A DNA stretch of 64,000 bases from JAZKGA01 sp040386235 (GTDB lineage Bacteria; Pseudomonadota; Alphaproteobacteria; Micavibrionales; Micavibrionaceae): assembly GCA_040386235.1 (NCBI GenBank), contig JAZKGA010000001.1, forward strand, positions 372,001-436,000, given 5' to 3'. Each line of letters opens with the position of its first letter. Position 1 is the first letter of the stretch. Made by a program: the position numbers and the translations under genes. Positions 43,559-52,146 of the stretch are shown in pieces. The notes under the pieces are model-generated. The model worked only from the letters and a program-made list of their open reading frames with translations, was not told where the DNA came from and made no database searches.

Positions 43559-44374
43559 ATGACATCGTCCGCATCCCCACGCATTATCGCCGTTGCCAAT
43601 CAAAAGGGCGGAGTGGGTAAAACGACGACCGCAGTTAATCTGGCGACTGCTTTGGCCGCGATCGGTCAGCGCGTGGTCTTGGTTGATCTGGATCCGCAGG
43701 GGAACGCGTCAACGGGGCTGGGATTGCGTCGCGCCGACATTAAGCACAGTGTTTATAACGTCTTGATCGAAGACGTACCGGTTCAGCAGGCAATCGTGCC
43801 AACAAAGGTTAAAAACCTGTCATTGCTGCCATCCTCTATTAACTTGTCTGGCGCGGATATTGAACTGGTCGCGTTGCCTCACCGTGAATTGCGATTGCGC
43901 CACGCGCTGTCTTCTTTGCAAAACATTGATTACGTCCTGATTGATTGCCCGCCATCACTCAGCCTGTTGACGCTTAATGCGTTTTCGGCGGCCGCATCCG
44001 TCCTTGTGCCGCTGCAATGCGAGTTTTATGCGCTAGAGGGGCTTAGCCAGTTGGTAAAAACGATTGAGCGCGTGCGCGCTACGTTTAACGCCAGCCTGAG
44101 TGTGCAAGGCGTTGTCCTGACGATGTATGATCCGCGCAATCGCTTGACCACGCAGGTTGCAGAGGATGTGCGCAGTTACTTTGGCGACAAGGTTTATAAA
44201 ACGGTTATACCGCGCAATGTGCGCCTGTCAGAGGCACCGTCTTTCGGCCTGCCTGCCATTGTCTATGATATTAAATGCACGGGGTCGGTCGCCTATCTGG
44301 GGTTGGCCAAGGAAGTTGTGGCGCAAGAGCGTCGCGCGAAACGTCTGCTGACACAGCAAACAAGCGTTGCGTAA
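43559..44374 (+). CDS. parA: Chromosome partitioning ATPase ParA
   Basis: 271 residues. The deviant Walker A is ANQKGGVGKTTTAVNLATAL; VDLDPQGNASTGLG and YVLIDCPPSLSLLTLNA follow. No N-terminal DNA-binding extension, so a chromosomal (Soj-type) ParA. It moves the ParB-parS complex to the new pole. The start is preceded by AAGAAAGG; parB begins 12 bases after its stop. Confidence 0.96.
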   Translation: MTSSASPRIIAVANQKGGVGKTTTAVNLATALAAIGQRVVLVDLDPQGNASTGLGLRRADIKHSVYNVLIEDVPVQQAIVPTKVKNLSLLPSSINLSGADIELVALPHRELRLRHALSSLQNIDYVLIDCPPSLSLLTLNAFSAAASVLVPLQCEFYALEGLSQLVKTIERVRATFNASLSVQGVVLTMYDPRNRLTTQVAEDVRSYFGDKVYKTVIPRNVRLSEAPSFGLPAIVYDIKCTGSVAYLGLAKEVVAQERRAKRLLTQQTSVA

Positions 44375-44386
44375 GGGGTTTTGAAG

Positions 44387-45361
44387 ATGTCACGGCCAGT
44401 GAGAGACAATAAAAGGGAAAACAAAATGGACGACATGTCAGGGGGGAATGCCCGGAAGCGTGGTGGATTGGGTCGCGGCCTGAACGCCCTGTTTGGCGAC
44501 AGTGAGGCGGCGGATGTTGCGTCACAGGCGGTTGATGATCATGTTCCAGGCAGTCTGCGCAAGATGATTGGGGTGCATCAAATTGCCCCGGGATCATTCC
44601 AGCCGCGGACCCAGTTTGATAAGGCAGCCTTACAGGAATTGGCGCAATCATTGCGTACGCATGGGTTGTTGCAGCCGATCCTGGTTCGTCCGCGTCCCGA
44701 TGCGCCGGATCAATTTGAAATTGTGGCGGGTGAGCGTCGCTGGCGCGCCGCACAAATCGCCCAATTGCATGAAGTGCCGGTGATTATCAAGCCGCTGGAC
44801 GATCAAACAACGCTGGAAATCGCCCTGATTGAAAACCTGCAACGCCAGGATTTAACAGCGATTGAAGAAGCGCAAGCCCTGGGCCGCCTGGCCTGGGAAT
44901 TCGGCTATACTCAGGAACGGATTGCCGAAATGGTAGGCAAGTCGCGCAGTTACGTGGCCAACACGCTGCGCCTGCTGGACCTGCCGCAACCGGTGCAGGA
45001 TATGGTGTTGCATGGTGCGCTGACCGCTGGCCATGCCCGCGCCATCGCCACGTCGCCCGATCCGTTCGCCCTGGCAAGTCAGGTTGTTGCGGCCAATTTA
45101 TCGGTACGCGCCACCGAAGATATCGCCCGTACAGCCAAGGGGAATAAGGTTAAAGCCACGCGGGGCCGCGTCACGAAAGGCCACGGCAAAGATGTCAACA
45201 CGGTGGCTTTGGAACAGGAAGTTTCTGCTGCTCTGGGCTTGCATGTCACGATTGATATGCGCAGTGCGGCTTCGGGGAAAATGGCCATCGAATTCAAGAC
45301 GTTGGAACAGCTGGACGACGTCCTGCATCGCGTTATGTCCCACGGCGGCCGCCGCGAGTAA
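44387..45361 (+). CDS. parB: Chromosome partitioning protein ParB
   Basis: 324 residues from ATG 44387; ATG 44426 (MDDMSGGN) also has a good ribosome site, and either could be used. The N-terminal ParA-contact region has GGLGRGLNALFGD; the CTPase/parS-clamp domain has IVAGERRWRAAQIA and IALIENLQRQDLTAIEEA; the helix-turn-helix is TQERIAEMVGKSRSYVANTLRL. The C-terminal dimer domain ends the protein. It binds the two parS sites in this window. Confidence 0.95.
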   Translation: MSRPVRDNKRENKMDDMSGGNARKRGGLGRGLNALFGDSEAADVASQAVDDHVPGSLRKMIGVHQIAPGSFQPRTQFDKAALQELAQSLRTHGLLQPILVRPRPDAPDQFEIVAGERRWRAAQIAQLHEVPVIIKPLDDQTTLEIALIENLQRQDLTAIEEAQALGRLAWEFGYTQERIAEMVGKSRSYVANTLRLLDLPQPVQDMVLHGALTAGHARAIATSPDPFALASQVVAANLSVRATEDIARTAKGNKVKATRGRVTKGHGKDVNTVALEQEVSAALGLHVTIDMRSAASGKMAIEFKTLEQLDDVLHRVMSHGGRRE

Positions 45362-45381
45362 TATTTTTTGCATATCAGAAA

Positions 45382-45427
45382 ACTACATCTTGTAGTATTT
45401 TTGATCTTATATACCATATGTTGTGTT
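45382..45427 (+). promoter_or_regulatory. Tandem NrdR boxes upstream of nrdB
   Basis: Two NrdR-box-like sites precede nrdB: ACTACATCTTGTAGT (45382-45396) and ACCATATGTTGTGTT (45413-45427). Each matches 8 of the 10 core positions of the CwAtATaTwG pattern. They are offset by exactly 31 bases, about three helical turns, the usual spacing of paired NrdR boxes. NrdR represses ribonucleotide reductase genes when dATP is high. Confidence 0.72.
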
Positions 45428-45456
45428 AATGACGCCAATCAAGAAGAGGTAAGACC

Positions 45457-46530
45457 ATGGCAAATTCCGCAGTAACATCCGCAGCCCGCATTGAAGATGT
45501 TCGTAATTCAGGCTCGAAACTGCTTGAGGAGCGGCACGTGTACAAGCCGTTCCTGTATCCCTGGTGTTACGAGGCCTGGTTAACGCAACAGCGCATTCAC
45601 TGGCTGCCGGAAGAAGTGCCATTGGCCGAAGACATTCGCGACTGGAAGAAAAAGCTGACGCCAGGTGAAAAAAACCTGCTGACCCAGATCATGCGTTTTT
45701 TCACGCAATCAGACGTCGAAGTCAACAATTGCTATATGAAGCATTACAGTCAGGTTTTTGGACCGATTGAAGTTCAGATGATGCTGTCGGCGTTTTCAAA
45801 CATCGAAACGGTGCATATCGCGGCCTATTCTCACCTTTTGGACACGCTGGGGATGCCAGAACTGGAATACCAGGCGTTCCTGAAATACAAGGAAATGAAA
45901 GATAAATTCGATTACATGCAGAATGTATCGATGTCATCACGTCGCGATATTGCCAAAACAATGGCAATGTTCGGCGCGTTTACCGAAGGGCTGCAGCTTT
46001 TCGCGTCTTTCGCCATTTTGATGAACTTCCCACGCTTCAATAAAATGAAGGGGATGGGTCAGATCGTGTCATGGTCGGTGCGTGATGAAACACTGCACTG
46101 CCTGTCAATGATCCGCCTGTTTAACGCGTTTGTCACTGAAAACCCGGACATCTGGGACCAACAGTTGAAGGACGAAATCACGGATTGCTGCCGCACAATC
46201 ATTGGCCATGAAGATGCGTTTATCGACCTGGCCTTTGAAATGGGCGATGTCGAAGGCCTGACCCCAAGTGAAGTGAAGCAATACATTCGTTACATCGGCG
46301 ATCGCCGGTTGCAACAGCTGAACCTTGAGCCGATCTTTGGTGTCGATAAAAATCCGCTGCCTTGGATGGATGTGATGATGAACGGGGCTGAACACTCCAA
46401 CTTCTTTGAAACGCGCGCGACGGAATATTCCAAAGCATCGACACAAGGATCGTGGGAAGAGGTGTTTTCAGACAACGTGTTTGCGGGCGAATACGGCAAA
46501 AAACCCGGCCCACAGGAAGAGGCCGCGTAA
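45457..46530 (+). CDS. nrdB: Class Ia ribonucleotide reductase beta subunit
   Basis: 357 residues. Di-iron ligands and radical site fit the R2 pattern: the acidic residue in FTQSDVEVNN (about 83-91), then E117, H120 and Y124 in IETVHIAAYSHLL (ExxHxxxY, with the radical Tyr present), and a further Glu and ExxH pair in the second half (VRDETLHCLSM). The N- and C-terminal tails are short, the tail giving the NrdA-binding peptide. AAGAGGTAAGACC precedes the ATG. No nrdA nearby in this window. Confidence 0.94.
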   Translation: MANSAVTSAARIEDVRNSGSKLLEERHVYKPFLYPWCYEAWLTQQRIHWLPEEVPLAEDIRDWKKKLTPGEKNLLTQIMRFFTQSDVEVNNCYMKHYSQVFGPIEVQMMLSAFSNIETVHIAAYSHLLDTLGMPELEYQAFLKYKEMKDKFDYMQNVSMSSRRDIAKTMAMFGAFTEGLQLFASFAILMNFPRFNKMKGMGQIVSWSVRDETLHCLSMIRLFNAFVTENPDIWDQQLKDEITDCCRTIIGHEDAFIDLAFEMGDVEGLTPSEVKQYIRYIGDRRLQQLNLEPIFGVDKNPLPWMDVMMNGAEHSNFFETRATEYSKASTQGSWEEVFSDNVFAGEYGKKPGPQEEAA

Positions 46531-46538
46531 AACCTTTT

Positions 46539-47363
46539 TTACAGGGATGTGCCCAGCCAACGCATGGTCACATCCTGTAATTCCAGAACATTTTGCAGCG
46601 GCGGAAGAAATTCTGCCGCTGTTTCTGCGACCGGATAGGGCGTATTCAGCACGATAACGCCGCAGCCGTTCAACACATCTGGCGTGCCGATCGGATATCG
46701 CATCGTTTCCGCGCACCAGGCACGGTGAAATCCGGAATCCCTCACCGTTTGATACAAATCTTCCAATGGAAAATCGCGTTTGATTGGATACCATATCATA
46801 TAGACGCCGGTGCTGAACCGTGAATGCCAGGTGGGGATCGCCTGCTGCAACCGGGCGAATTCATCCTTTTGTTCAAATGGCGGGTCAATCAGGTACAAGC
46901 CGCGCCGTTCAATCGGCGGGGTATGTGCGCGCACACAGGCATAGGCGTCCACAGCGGTGATGCTGACCCGCTTTTGCCGCCCCATATTTTCAGCCAGCGT
47001 CTCAACGTCGTCTGGATGCAGTTCATTAAGGACAATGCGGTCTTGGGGGCGTGCCAGGCCACTGAGAAGAAAAGGCGAGCCGGGGTAAAAACGTGGATAC
47101 CCTTCGCGGCGCACCACTTGTAAAAAATCCTGCCAGGCAGGCGGCGGAGAGGGCGCATCAACCAGCGCGGCAATGCCCGTCAGGTATTCTTGCGTCTTTT
47201 GTGCTTGGGCTGATTGCAGGTCATAGACACCGACACCGGCATGGGCATCGCACAGCAAAAGCGCCGCGTCTTTTTTCTGCATGGCCTTCACAACCTGCAT
47301 CAAGATCAGGTGCTTCATGATGTCGGCAAAGTTGCCGGCGTGATAAATATGACGGTAATTCAT
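46539..47363 (-). CDS. rlmJ: 23S rRNA m6A2030 methyltransferase RlmJ
   Basis: 274 residues. Opening MNYRHIYHAGNFADIMKHL is the highly conserved RlmJ start; LCDAHAGVGVYDL is the SAM loop and YLIDPPFEQKDEF the catalytic NPPY-like DPPF motif. It methylates A2030 of 23S rRNA. It converges on nrdB with an 8-base gap and diverges from the small gene at 47,457. Confidence 0.94.
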   Translation of the reverse strand: MNYRHIYHAGNFADIMKHLILMQVVKAMQKKDAALLLCDAHAGVGVYDLQSAQAQKTQEYLTGIAALVDAPSPPPAWQDFLQVVRREGYPRFYPGSPFLLSGLARPQDRIVLNELHPDDVETLAENMGRQKRVSITAVDAYACVRAHTPPIERRGLYLIDPPFEQKDEFARLQQAIPTWHSRFSTGVYMIWYPIKRDFPLEDLYQTVRDSGFHRAWCAETMRYPIGTPDVLNGCGVIVLNTPYPVAETAAEFLPPLQNVLELQDVTMRWLGTSL

Positions 47364-47456
47364 GGGATGTCCTGAGCGTGTTGAGGGGCATTTAACATTT
47401 GCTTATTCCCTTTTGTGATACAATCATAACACGATCAAAAGCAAGTAAGAGGCGGT

Positions 47457-47765
47457 ATGATCACATTTTGGAAGAAGCCCCCAGCTGCGCCCCCCTCACC
47501 AGAGGTGGCGCCATCCTTCGTGAAGGGGCAAGTGCTGAATGCCGCAGAAAAGGCGGCATTGCGGGCGCAGGCGCTTGAAAATGCGCGGGCGGCCCGGGCC
47601 GCGATCGGGCCGGAAATTCTTGATAAGATGGCCAATTTGTTACAAGGCAAGCCGCCCGAAACATCACCGATGGTGCAGGCCCGTAAGATTATTGCCGTCC
47701 TGGATAAAGAGGATGTCAGTGCCCATTTGCTGCAAATGATGCGCGACAAAACAAAGCCGCATTGA
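47457..47765 (+). CDS. Unknown 102-residue protein
   Basis: 102 residues, soluble; Pro-rich start (PPAAPPSPEVAP) then Ala-rich helix (LNAAEKAALRAQALENARAA, about 27-46) and a basic C-terminus (MMRDKTKPH). GAGGCGGT directly precedes the ATG. It stands 34 bases before the acyl-CoA dehydrogenase gene, on the same strand, and could be part of that unit. No family recognised. Confidence 0.6.
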   Translation: MITFWKKPPAAPPSPEVAPSFVKGQVLNAAEKAALRAQALENARAARAAIGPEILDKMANLLQGKPPETSPMVQARKIIAVLDKEDVSAHLLQMMRDKTKPH

Positions 47766-47799
47766 AGAATGTCGTGATTCGCCATAGGATGATGTGACC

Positions 47800-49614
47800 A
47801 TGCCGATTTATTCCCCACCCCTGCGCGATATCCGCTTTATTCTGAACGAAGTTTTGGACGCTGACGCGACGCTCGCGACCCTGCCGGCTTATGCGGAAAC
47901 GGGTGATGCGGACTTGCGTGAACAGATATTGGAAGAGGTCGGAAAACTGGCCGCCGATGTTTTATTTCCCTTGAACGGCAGTGGCGACCGCCAAGGATGC
48001 ACCCGCCATGAGGATGGCAGCGTCACAACGCCTGACGGGTTTGTTGAAGCTTATAACCAATTCGCTGCTGGCGGATGGTGTGGCGTATCCGGCGATCCTG
48101 ATTACGGTGGCATGGGTTTGCCGCAAATTGTCAATTTTGCCGTCATGGAAATGCTGTGTGCGTCCAACATGGCGTTTGGCATGTATCCGGGCCTTAGCCA
48201 CGGGGCATATGATGCGATTCATATTCACGGCAGTGATGCGCAAAAACAACTATATCTGCCTAAGCTGTTAAGTGGCGTCTGGTCAGGCACAATGAATTTA
48301 ACCGAGCCGCATGCGGGGACCGATCTGGGCCTGATCCGCACCAAGGCGGTGCCGCATGCCGATGGCGGCGATGCGTGGGCGATCACCGGGCAAAAGATAT
48401 TCATCTCAGCCGGTGAGCATGATTTGACCGAGAATATTGTCCATCTGGTTCTGGCACGGTTGCCGGATGCGCCAGAAGGGGTGAAGGGCATTTCCCTGTT
48501 CGTCGTGCCAAAGTTTTTGCCACAGGCGCAAGGCGATGATTGGGTATGTGGCGCGCGCAATACCCTGACCTGCGCCGGCATCGAACATAAAATGGGGATC
48601 AAGGCATCCGCTACCTGCGTCATGCAATATGATGGTGCCAAAGGCTGGCTGGTGGGTGAAGCGCATAAAGGCCTGAAGGCGATGTTCACGATGATGAACG
48701 CCGCCCGCCTGGGCGTTGCGATGCAGGGGCTGGGGATTGCGGATGTTGCGTATCAGAACGCGGTGGCCTATGCCAAAGACCGCTTGCAAATGCGTGCGCT
48801 GGATGGCGCAAAATTTCCTGAAAAAATCGCAGATCCGATTATCGTCCATCCGGATGTGCGGCGCATGTTGCTGACGGGGAAAGCGTTTGTTGAAGGCGCG
48901 CGGGCGCTGTCTTATTGGTGCGGCTTGATGCTGGATGTGGCTGAAAAACACCCCGATGCAAATACGCGACAAGAGGCTGACGATTTCGTCGCGCTGTTGA
49001 CGCCTGTCTTGAAAGCCTATCAAACCGATATGGGGTACGAAGTCGCGTCGCTGGCCATTCAGGTGCTGGGTGGCGCGGGATACATCACCGAATACGGTGT
49101 CGAACAATATGCCCGTGATGCCAAGATCGCCAAGATTTATGAAGGCACAAACGGCATTCAGGCCCTGGATCTGGTGGGCCGCAAAATGACGATTGGCTAT
49201 GGCCGATTGCTGCGTCGGTTTTTCCATCCGGTTGCCGCGTTTATTGATGTGCATATGGATGATGGCGACATGGCCCCATACGTGCTGCCACTGGCCAAAG
49301 CTTTCGGCAAGTTGCAACAGGCAACGGGCTTGATCGCGCAAAAAGGGTTGAAGAACCCGGTCGAAGCGGGCGCGGCATCCAGCGATTATTTGCGGCAATT
49401 TGCCTTGGTGGCCCTGGCATTTATCTGGGCGCGGATGGCCAAAACCGCATTGACGGCCCTGGCAGAAGGAACGGGCGAATCCGCGTTTTATGAGGCTAAG
49501 CTACAGACAGCGGCGTTCTTTTTTGATCGCATGCTGCCGGAAACGGAATTCCGTTTTCGTGCGCTAAGCAGTGGTGCGGGTAATTTAATGTCATTACCGG
49601 AAAGCGCTTTCTAA
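47800..49614 (+). CDS. Acyl-CoA dehydrogenase, long form
   Basis: 604 residues from ATG 47800, about 200 more than the basic family. FAD- and substrate-contact blocks are visible: MNLTEPHAGTDLGLI, IFISAGEHDLT and KIYEGTNGIQALDLVGRK, where the Glu is the likely catalytic base. The C-terminal part (about 455-604) matches the extra domain of the long, FadE/DmdC-like dehydrogenases. It introduces the alpha-beta double bond in an acyl-CoA; chain length unknown (DmdC-like members use 3-methylmercaptopropionyl-CoA). Followed by an SCP2 gene and a thioesterase gene, a lipid-related group. Confidence 0.92.
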   Translation: MPIYSPPLRDIRFILNEVLDADATLATLPAYAETGDADLREQILEEVGKLAADVLFPLNGSGDRQGCTRHEDGSVTTPDGFVEAYNQFAAGGWCGVSGDPDYGGMGLPQIVNFAVMEMLCASNMAFGMYPGLSHGAYDAIHIHGSDAQKQLYLPKLLSGVWSGTMNLTEPHAGTDLGLIRTKAVPHADGGDAWAITGQKIFISAGEHDLTENIVHLVLARLPDAPEGVKGISLFVVPKFLPQAQGDDWVCGARNTLTCAGIEHKMGIKASATCVMQYDGAKGWLVGEAHKGLKAMFTMMNAARLGVAMQGLGIADVAYQNAVAYAKDRLQMRALDGAKFPEKIADPIIVHPDVRRMLLTGKAFVEGARALSYWCGLMLDVAEKHPDANTRQEADDFVALLTPVLKAYQTDMGYEVASLAIQVLGGAGYITEYGVEQYARDAKIAKIYEGTNGIQALDLVGRKMTIGYGRLLRRFFHPVAAFIDVHMDDGDMAPYVLPLAKAFGKLQQATGLIAQKGLKNPVEAGAASSDYLRQFALVALAFIWARMAKTALTALAEGTGESAFYEAKLQTAAFFFDRMLPETEFRFRALSSGAGNLMSLPESAF

Positions 49615-49617
49615 ATC

Positions 49618-49926
49618 ATGACGCTGGCCGTTATCACCACGAAAATTCAGCAAAAACTGGCGCCGCCCGTAACGTTGCGGGCAAAGGTATTGTTCGATTT
49701 CGGTGCGGACGGCGTTTTGTATATCGATACCACGCAAAGCCCGCCTGTGCTGACCCATAACAGCGACGGGGTCACGCCTGAATTGACGCTTCAGTGTACG
49801 TTGGCGACATTCGCGGCGATTTTGGCGGGCGTGAAAGATCCGAATATCGCCTATATGACGGGGCAGCTGAAAATCAAAGGCCCTTTGTCACTGGCCATGC
49901 GCCTGAACGCTTTTCTGGAAGACTAA
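49618..49926 (+). CDS. SCP2-type sterol-carrier / lipid-binding protein
   Basis: 102 residues, a single SCP2 domain: strand DGVLYIDTTQSPPVLTHNSD, the PELTLQCTLATFAAILAG turn and the closing MTGQLKIKGPLSLAMRLNAF, the typical 'G-x-x-K-x-x-G' end. It binds lipids or acyl-CoA in a hydrophobic groove. The start lies 3 bases after the dehydrogenase stop, indicating coupling, so it may present acyl substrate to that enzyme. Confidence 0.88.
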   Translation: MTLAVITTKIQQKLAPPVTLRAKVLFDFGADGVLYIDTTQSPPVLTHNSDGVTPELTLQCTLATFAAILAGVKDPNIAYMTGQLKIKGPLSLAMRLNAFLED

Positions 49927-49943
49927 AGTAAAGGCCCCCCGAC

Positions 49944-50519
49944 ATGAATCTCTGGTTTCGTATGGTCTGGGTCATCCTAGGCGCGCTGTTGACGCGTCCG
50001 CGCCTGTCACACTGGACATCATTGTCGCGTATTCGCCTGCATGTCTGGCCCAATGACCTGGATACGAATTTCCATCTAAACAACGGACGGTATTTAACCA
50101 TCATGGATCTGGGCCGGTTTGACCTGCTGTTGCGGTCAGGCCTGTGGGCCATGGTGCGGCGGGCGAAAGCCGTGCCGATCCTGGCATCCGCCCAGATACG
50201 GTATCGGTTTCCCCTGGATGCATTTGACCCGTTTTACTTGGAAAGCCAGGTGATGGGATGGGATGCGAAATGGATTTACATCGTGCAGCATTTTATCGCA
50301 GCATCGGGTGTGAATAAGGGTAAGGTGGCCGCGGTAGGCTTGGTAAAAGCCGCGTTCTTTGATCCGGCGCGCAAATCAACGATTCCGACGGCAGAGATTA
50401 TGCAGAATTTAGGCGAAGAGGGTGTCTTCCCCCCGCTGCCGCCTGTTATTCTCAGCTTTCAAGAAGCGGAGAGCGATTTACGAGATTATACGGCGCAGGC
50501 GGTTAGTCGCGGGACGTAA
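49944..50519 (+). CDS. Hotdog-fold acyl-CoA thioesterase-like protein
   Basis: 191 residues. A short N-terminal hydrophobic helix (MVWVILGALL) is followed by a hotdog domain with the conserved WPNDLDTNFHLNNGRYLTIMD: the Asp and Asn-His line the active site. It resembles THEM6-type 4-hydroxybenzoyl-CoA thioesterase relatives. It likely hydrolyses an acyl-CoA; chain specificity unknown. It follows the SCP2 gene by 17 bases and its end overlaps the convergent sco-like gene by 17 bases. Confidence 0.85.
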   Translation: MNLWFRMVWVILGALLTRPRLSHWTSLSRIRLHVWPNDLDTNFHLNNGRYLTIMDLGRFDLLLRSGLWAMVRRAKAVPILASAQIRYRFPLDAFDPFYLESQVMGWDAKWIYIVQHFIAASGVNKGKVAAVGLVKAAFFDPARKSTIPTAEIMQNLGEEGVFPPLPPVILSFQEAESDLRDYTAQAVSRGT

Positions 50520-51123
50520 CAAGCGTTTTAAGCGCGTCTGCCATCATCGCCGGTGTGTCGGTTTTGCTGAAAAGCTTCAGTAATTCCCCATCCGGCCCGA
50601 TCAGGTAAATAAACGACGAATGATCCATCATATAGTCTGAATAATCAGGATGATCGACTTTCGCGGCATAGACTTTGTAGCCCGCAATAACCGCATCAAT
50701 CTGCGCCTCGGTGCCCGTCAGGCCGATAAAGTCAGGATGGAAGTTGGCCAGATAGGCCTTTAACACGGTTGGTGTGTCGCGCGCTGGATCGATGGTGATC
50801 AAAACGGGCGTCAGGGCGCCTTTGGGCAGATCAGCCAGGCGTAAGGCGTCGGTGATTCTTTGTAACTCAGTGGGGCAAATATCGGGACACAGGGTGAAGC
50901 CGAAAAAGATCAGGTTATAGTGCCCCTGTAATGCGTCGCTGGAAAACGGTTTGCTGTTATGATCCGTTAAGGTGAAGGCCACGCCGACTTCGCCAACCGA
51001 AGGGCGTTCTGCTGCTGGGCGCATAAAAACAGCAACCGCCAGGCAAAGAAGGGCAACGCTGGCCGCGATCATAAGGCCGCGAAAAGCAGGATGGGCAGAA
51101 TGGCGGGGGGGTGGGTGTGTCAT
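50503..51123 (-). CDS. SCO1/SenC family copper chaperone
   Basis: 206 residues. One N-terminal membrane helix (LMIAASVALLCLAVAVFM) anchors a thioredoxin-fold domain with the copper-binding FTLCPDICPTEL (CxxxC) and a distal His in MMDHSSFIYLI. Sco proteins load or reduce the CuA site of oxidase subunit II, so it is likely to serve the ctaC product encoded 25 kb away. It lies 20 bases downstream of phoH on the same strand. Confidence 0.92.
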   Translation of the reverse strand: MTHPPPRHSAHPAFRGLMIAASVALLCLAVAVFMRPAAERPSVGEVGVAFTLTDHNSKPFSSDALQGHYNLIFFGFTLCPDICPTELQRITDALRLADLPKGALTPVLITIDPARDTPTVLKAYLANFHPDFIGLTGTEAQIDAVIAGYKVYAAKVDHPDYSDYMMDHSSFIYLIGPDGELLKLFSKTDTPAMMADALKTLVTSRD

Positions 51124-51143
51124 ACCCCCACCATACGCCAGGC

Positions 51144-51890
51144 TTATAAGACGTCAAGCATTTCTGCCACCAAGGGGTGACGGACGATATCACCCTGATT
51201 AAGCTGTACAACCGCGATACGGGGAATGGCTTCGAACCTGCGCGCGACATCCGCCAGGCCGGACATGCCGTCCAGCAAGTCGGATTGATGCGGGTCGCCG
51301 GTGATAACCATCGTGGCATGCCAGCCCAGGCGGGACACAAGCATTTTTAGTTGCGCATAGGTGCAGTTCTGCGCCTCGTCAATCACCACAAACGCGTTGT
51401 TCAAAGTCCGCCCGCGCATAAAGCCAATTGGGGCAATTTCAATCGTGCCGTCATCCAGATATTGGCGCACACGCTTGCCGCCCATGCGGTCGCCCAGCGC
51501 GTCATAAAGCGGCCGTAAGTACGGCGCCATTTTTTCCTGCATATCGCCAGGCAAGTAACCCAGCGATTCCCCGGCTTCCATTGCAGGACGGCTCAGGACG
51601 ATGCGCTCAACCTTGCCTGCCTCTAATGCCTCGACCGCTGCCGATATCGCCAGATAGGTTTTGCCGGACCCGGCCGGCCCAACGGCCAGCGTCAAGGCAT
51701 GAGTGTTAATCGCCTCTTGTAACCGCGCCTGGCCTTCTGATCGCGGCTTGATGCGTTTCACAAAACTTTTGTCGCGGTCCTGGTCGATCGCAGTTTCTAA
51801 CGGATGCCAGTTCTTCCCGTCGCCGCCATGCCGCTCGGACACGGATTTTAAGTAAGGGGTTTGTTTTTTGGGGCGGTCGTGTTTAGGCAT
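51144..51890 (-). CDS. PhoH family ATPase
   Basis: 248 residues from ATG 51890, which has AGGAG at ideal spacing; ATG 51896 is too close to that site. The core is one P-loop NTPase: AVGPAGSGKTYLAISAAVEA (Walker A, about 69-88), LSRPAMEAGESLGYLPGD and FVVIDEAQNCTYAQLK (Walker B). This is the PhoH2-like form without ribosome-binding additions. RNA-related functions are suggested for the family but not settled. A 256-base gap lies upstream; it holds a 12-base palindrome (51966-51977) but no clear gene. Confidence 0.88.
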   Translation of the reverse strand: MPKHDRPKKQTPYLKSVSERHGGDGKNWHPLETAIDQDRDKSFVKRIKPRSEGQARLQEAINTHALTLAVGPAGSGKTYLAISAAVEALEAGKVERIVLSRPAMEAGESLGYLPGDMQEKMAPYLRPLYDALGDRMGGKRVRQYLDDGTIEIAPIGFMRGRTLNNAFVVIDEAQNCTYAQLKMLVSRLGWHATMVITGDPHQSDLLDGMSGLADVARRFEAIPRIAVVQLNQGDIVRHPLVAEMLDVL

Positions 51891-52146
51891 ACGCATCTCC
51901 TGGGCTAGGGTGAGTGGAACAAACGCAACATAAAACGGAGGGTGTTTTGGGTGCGGCGGGCGCAGGCGATATATCGCAGAAACAAGGGGCAGGAGCGTGT
52001 CTATGGCAAACCGGCAAGAACAGCCTTTTGAATAGAAGAGGAAACGACCTTATGCTGATCGTATCAGAATTTGCGTCGGTCATCTACGATAAAACCAAGG
52101 CCAAAAAATAACTGGCCAAGATAACAAATATAGGTAATCTGTCGCC

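Noticed and set aside
51914..52111. Small rightward frame of 65 codons before the glycosyltransferase gene
   Set aside because: No ATG start with a good ribosome site, no family match, and composition unlike its neighbours; only the last 19 codons from ATG 52052 have a weak site. Treated as intergenic.
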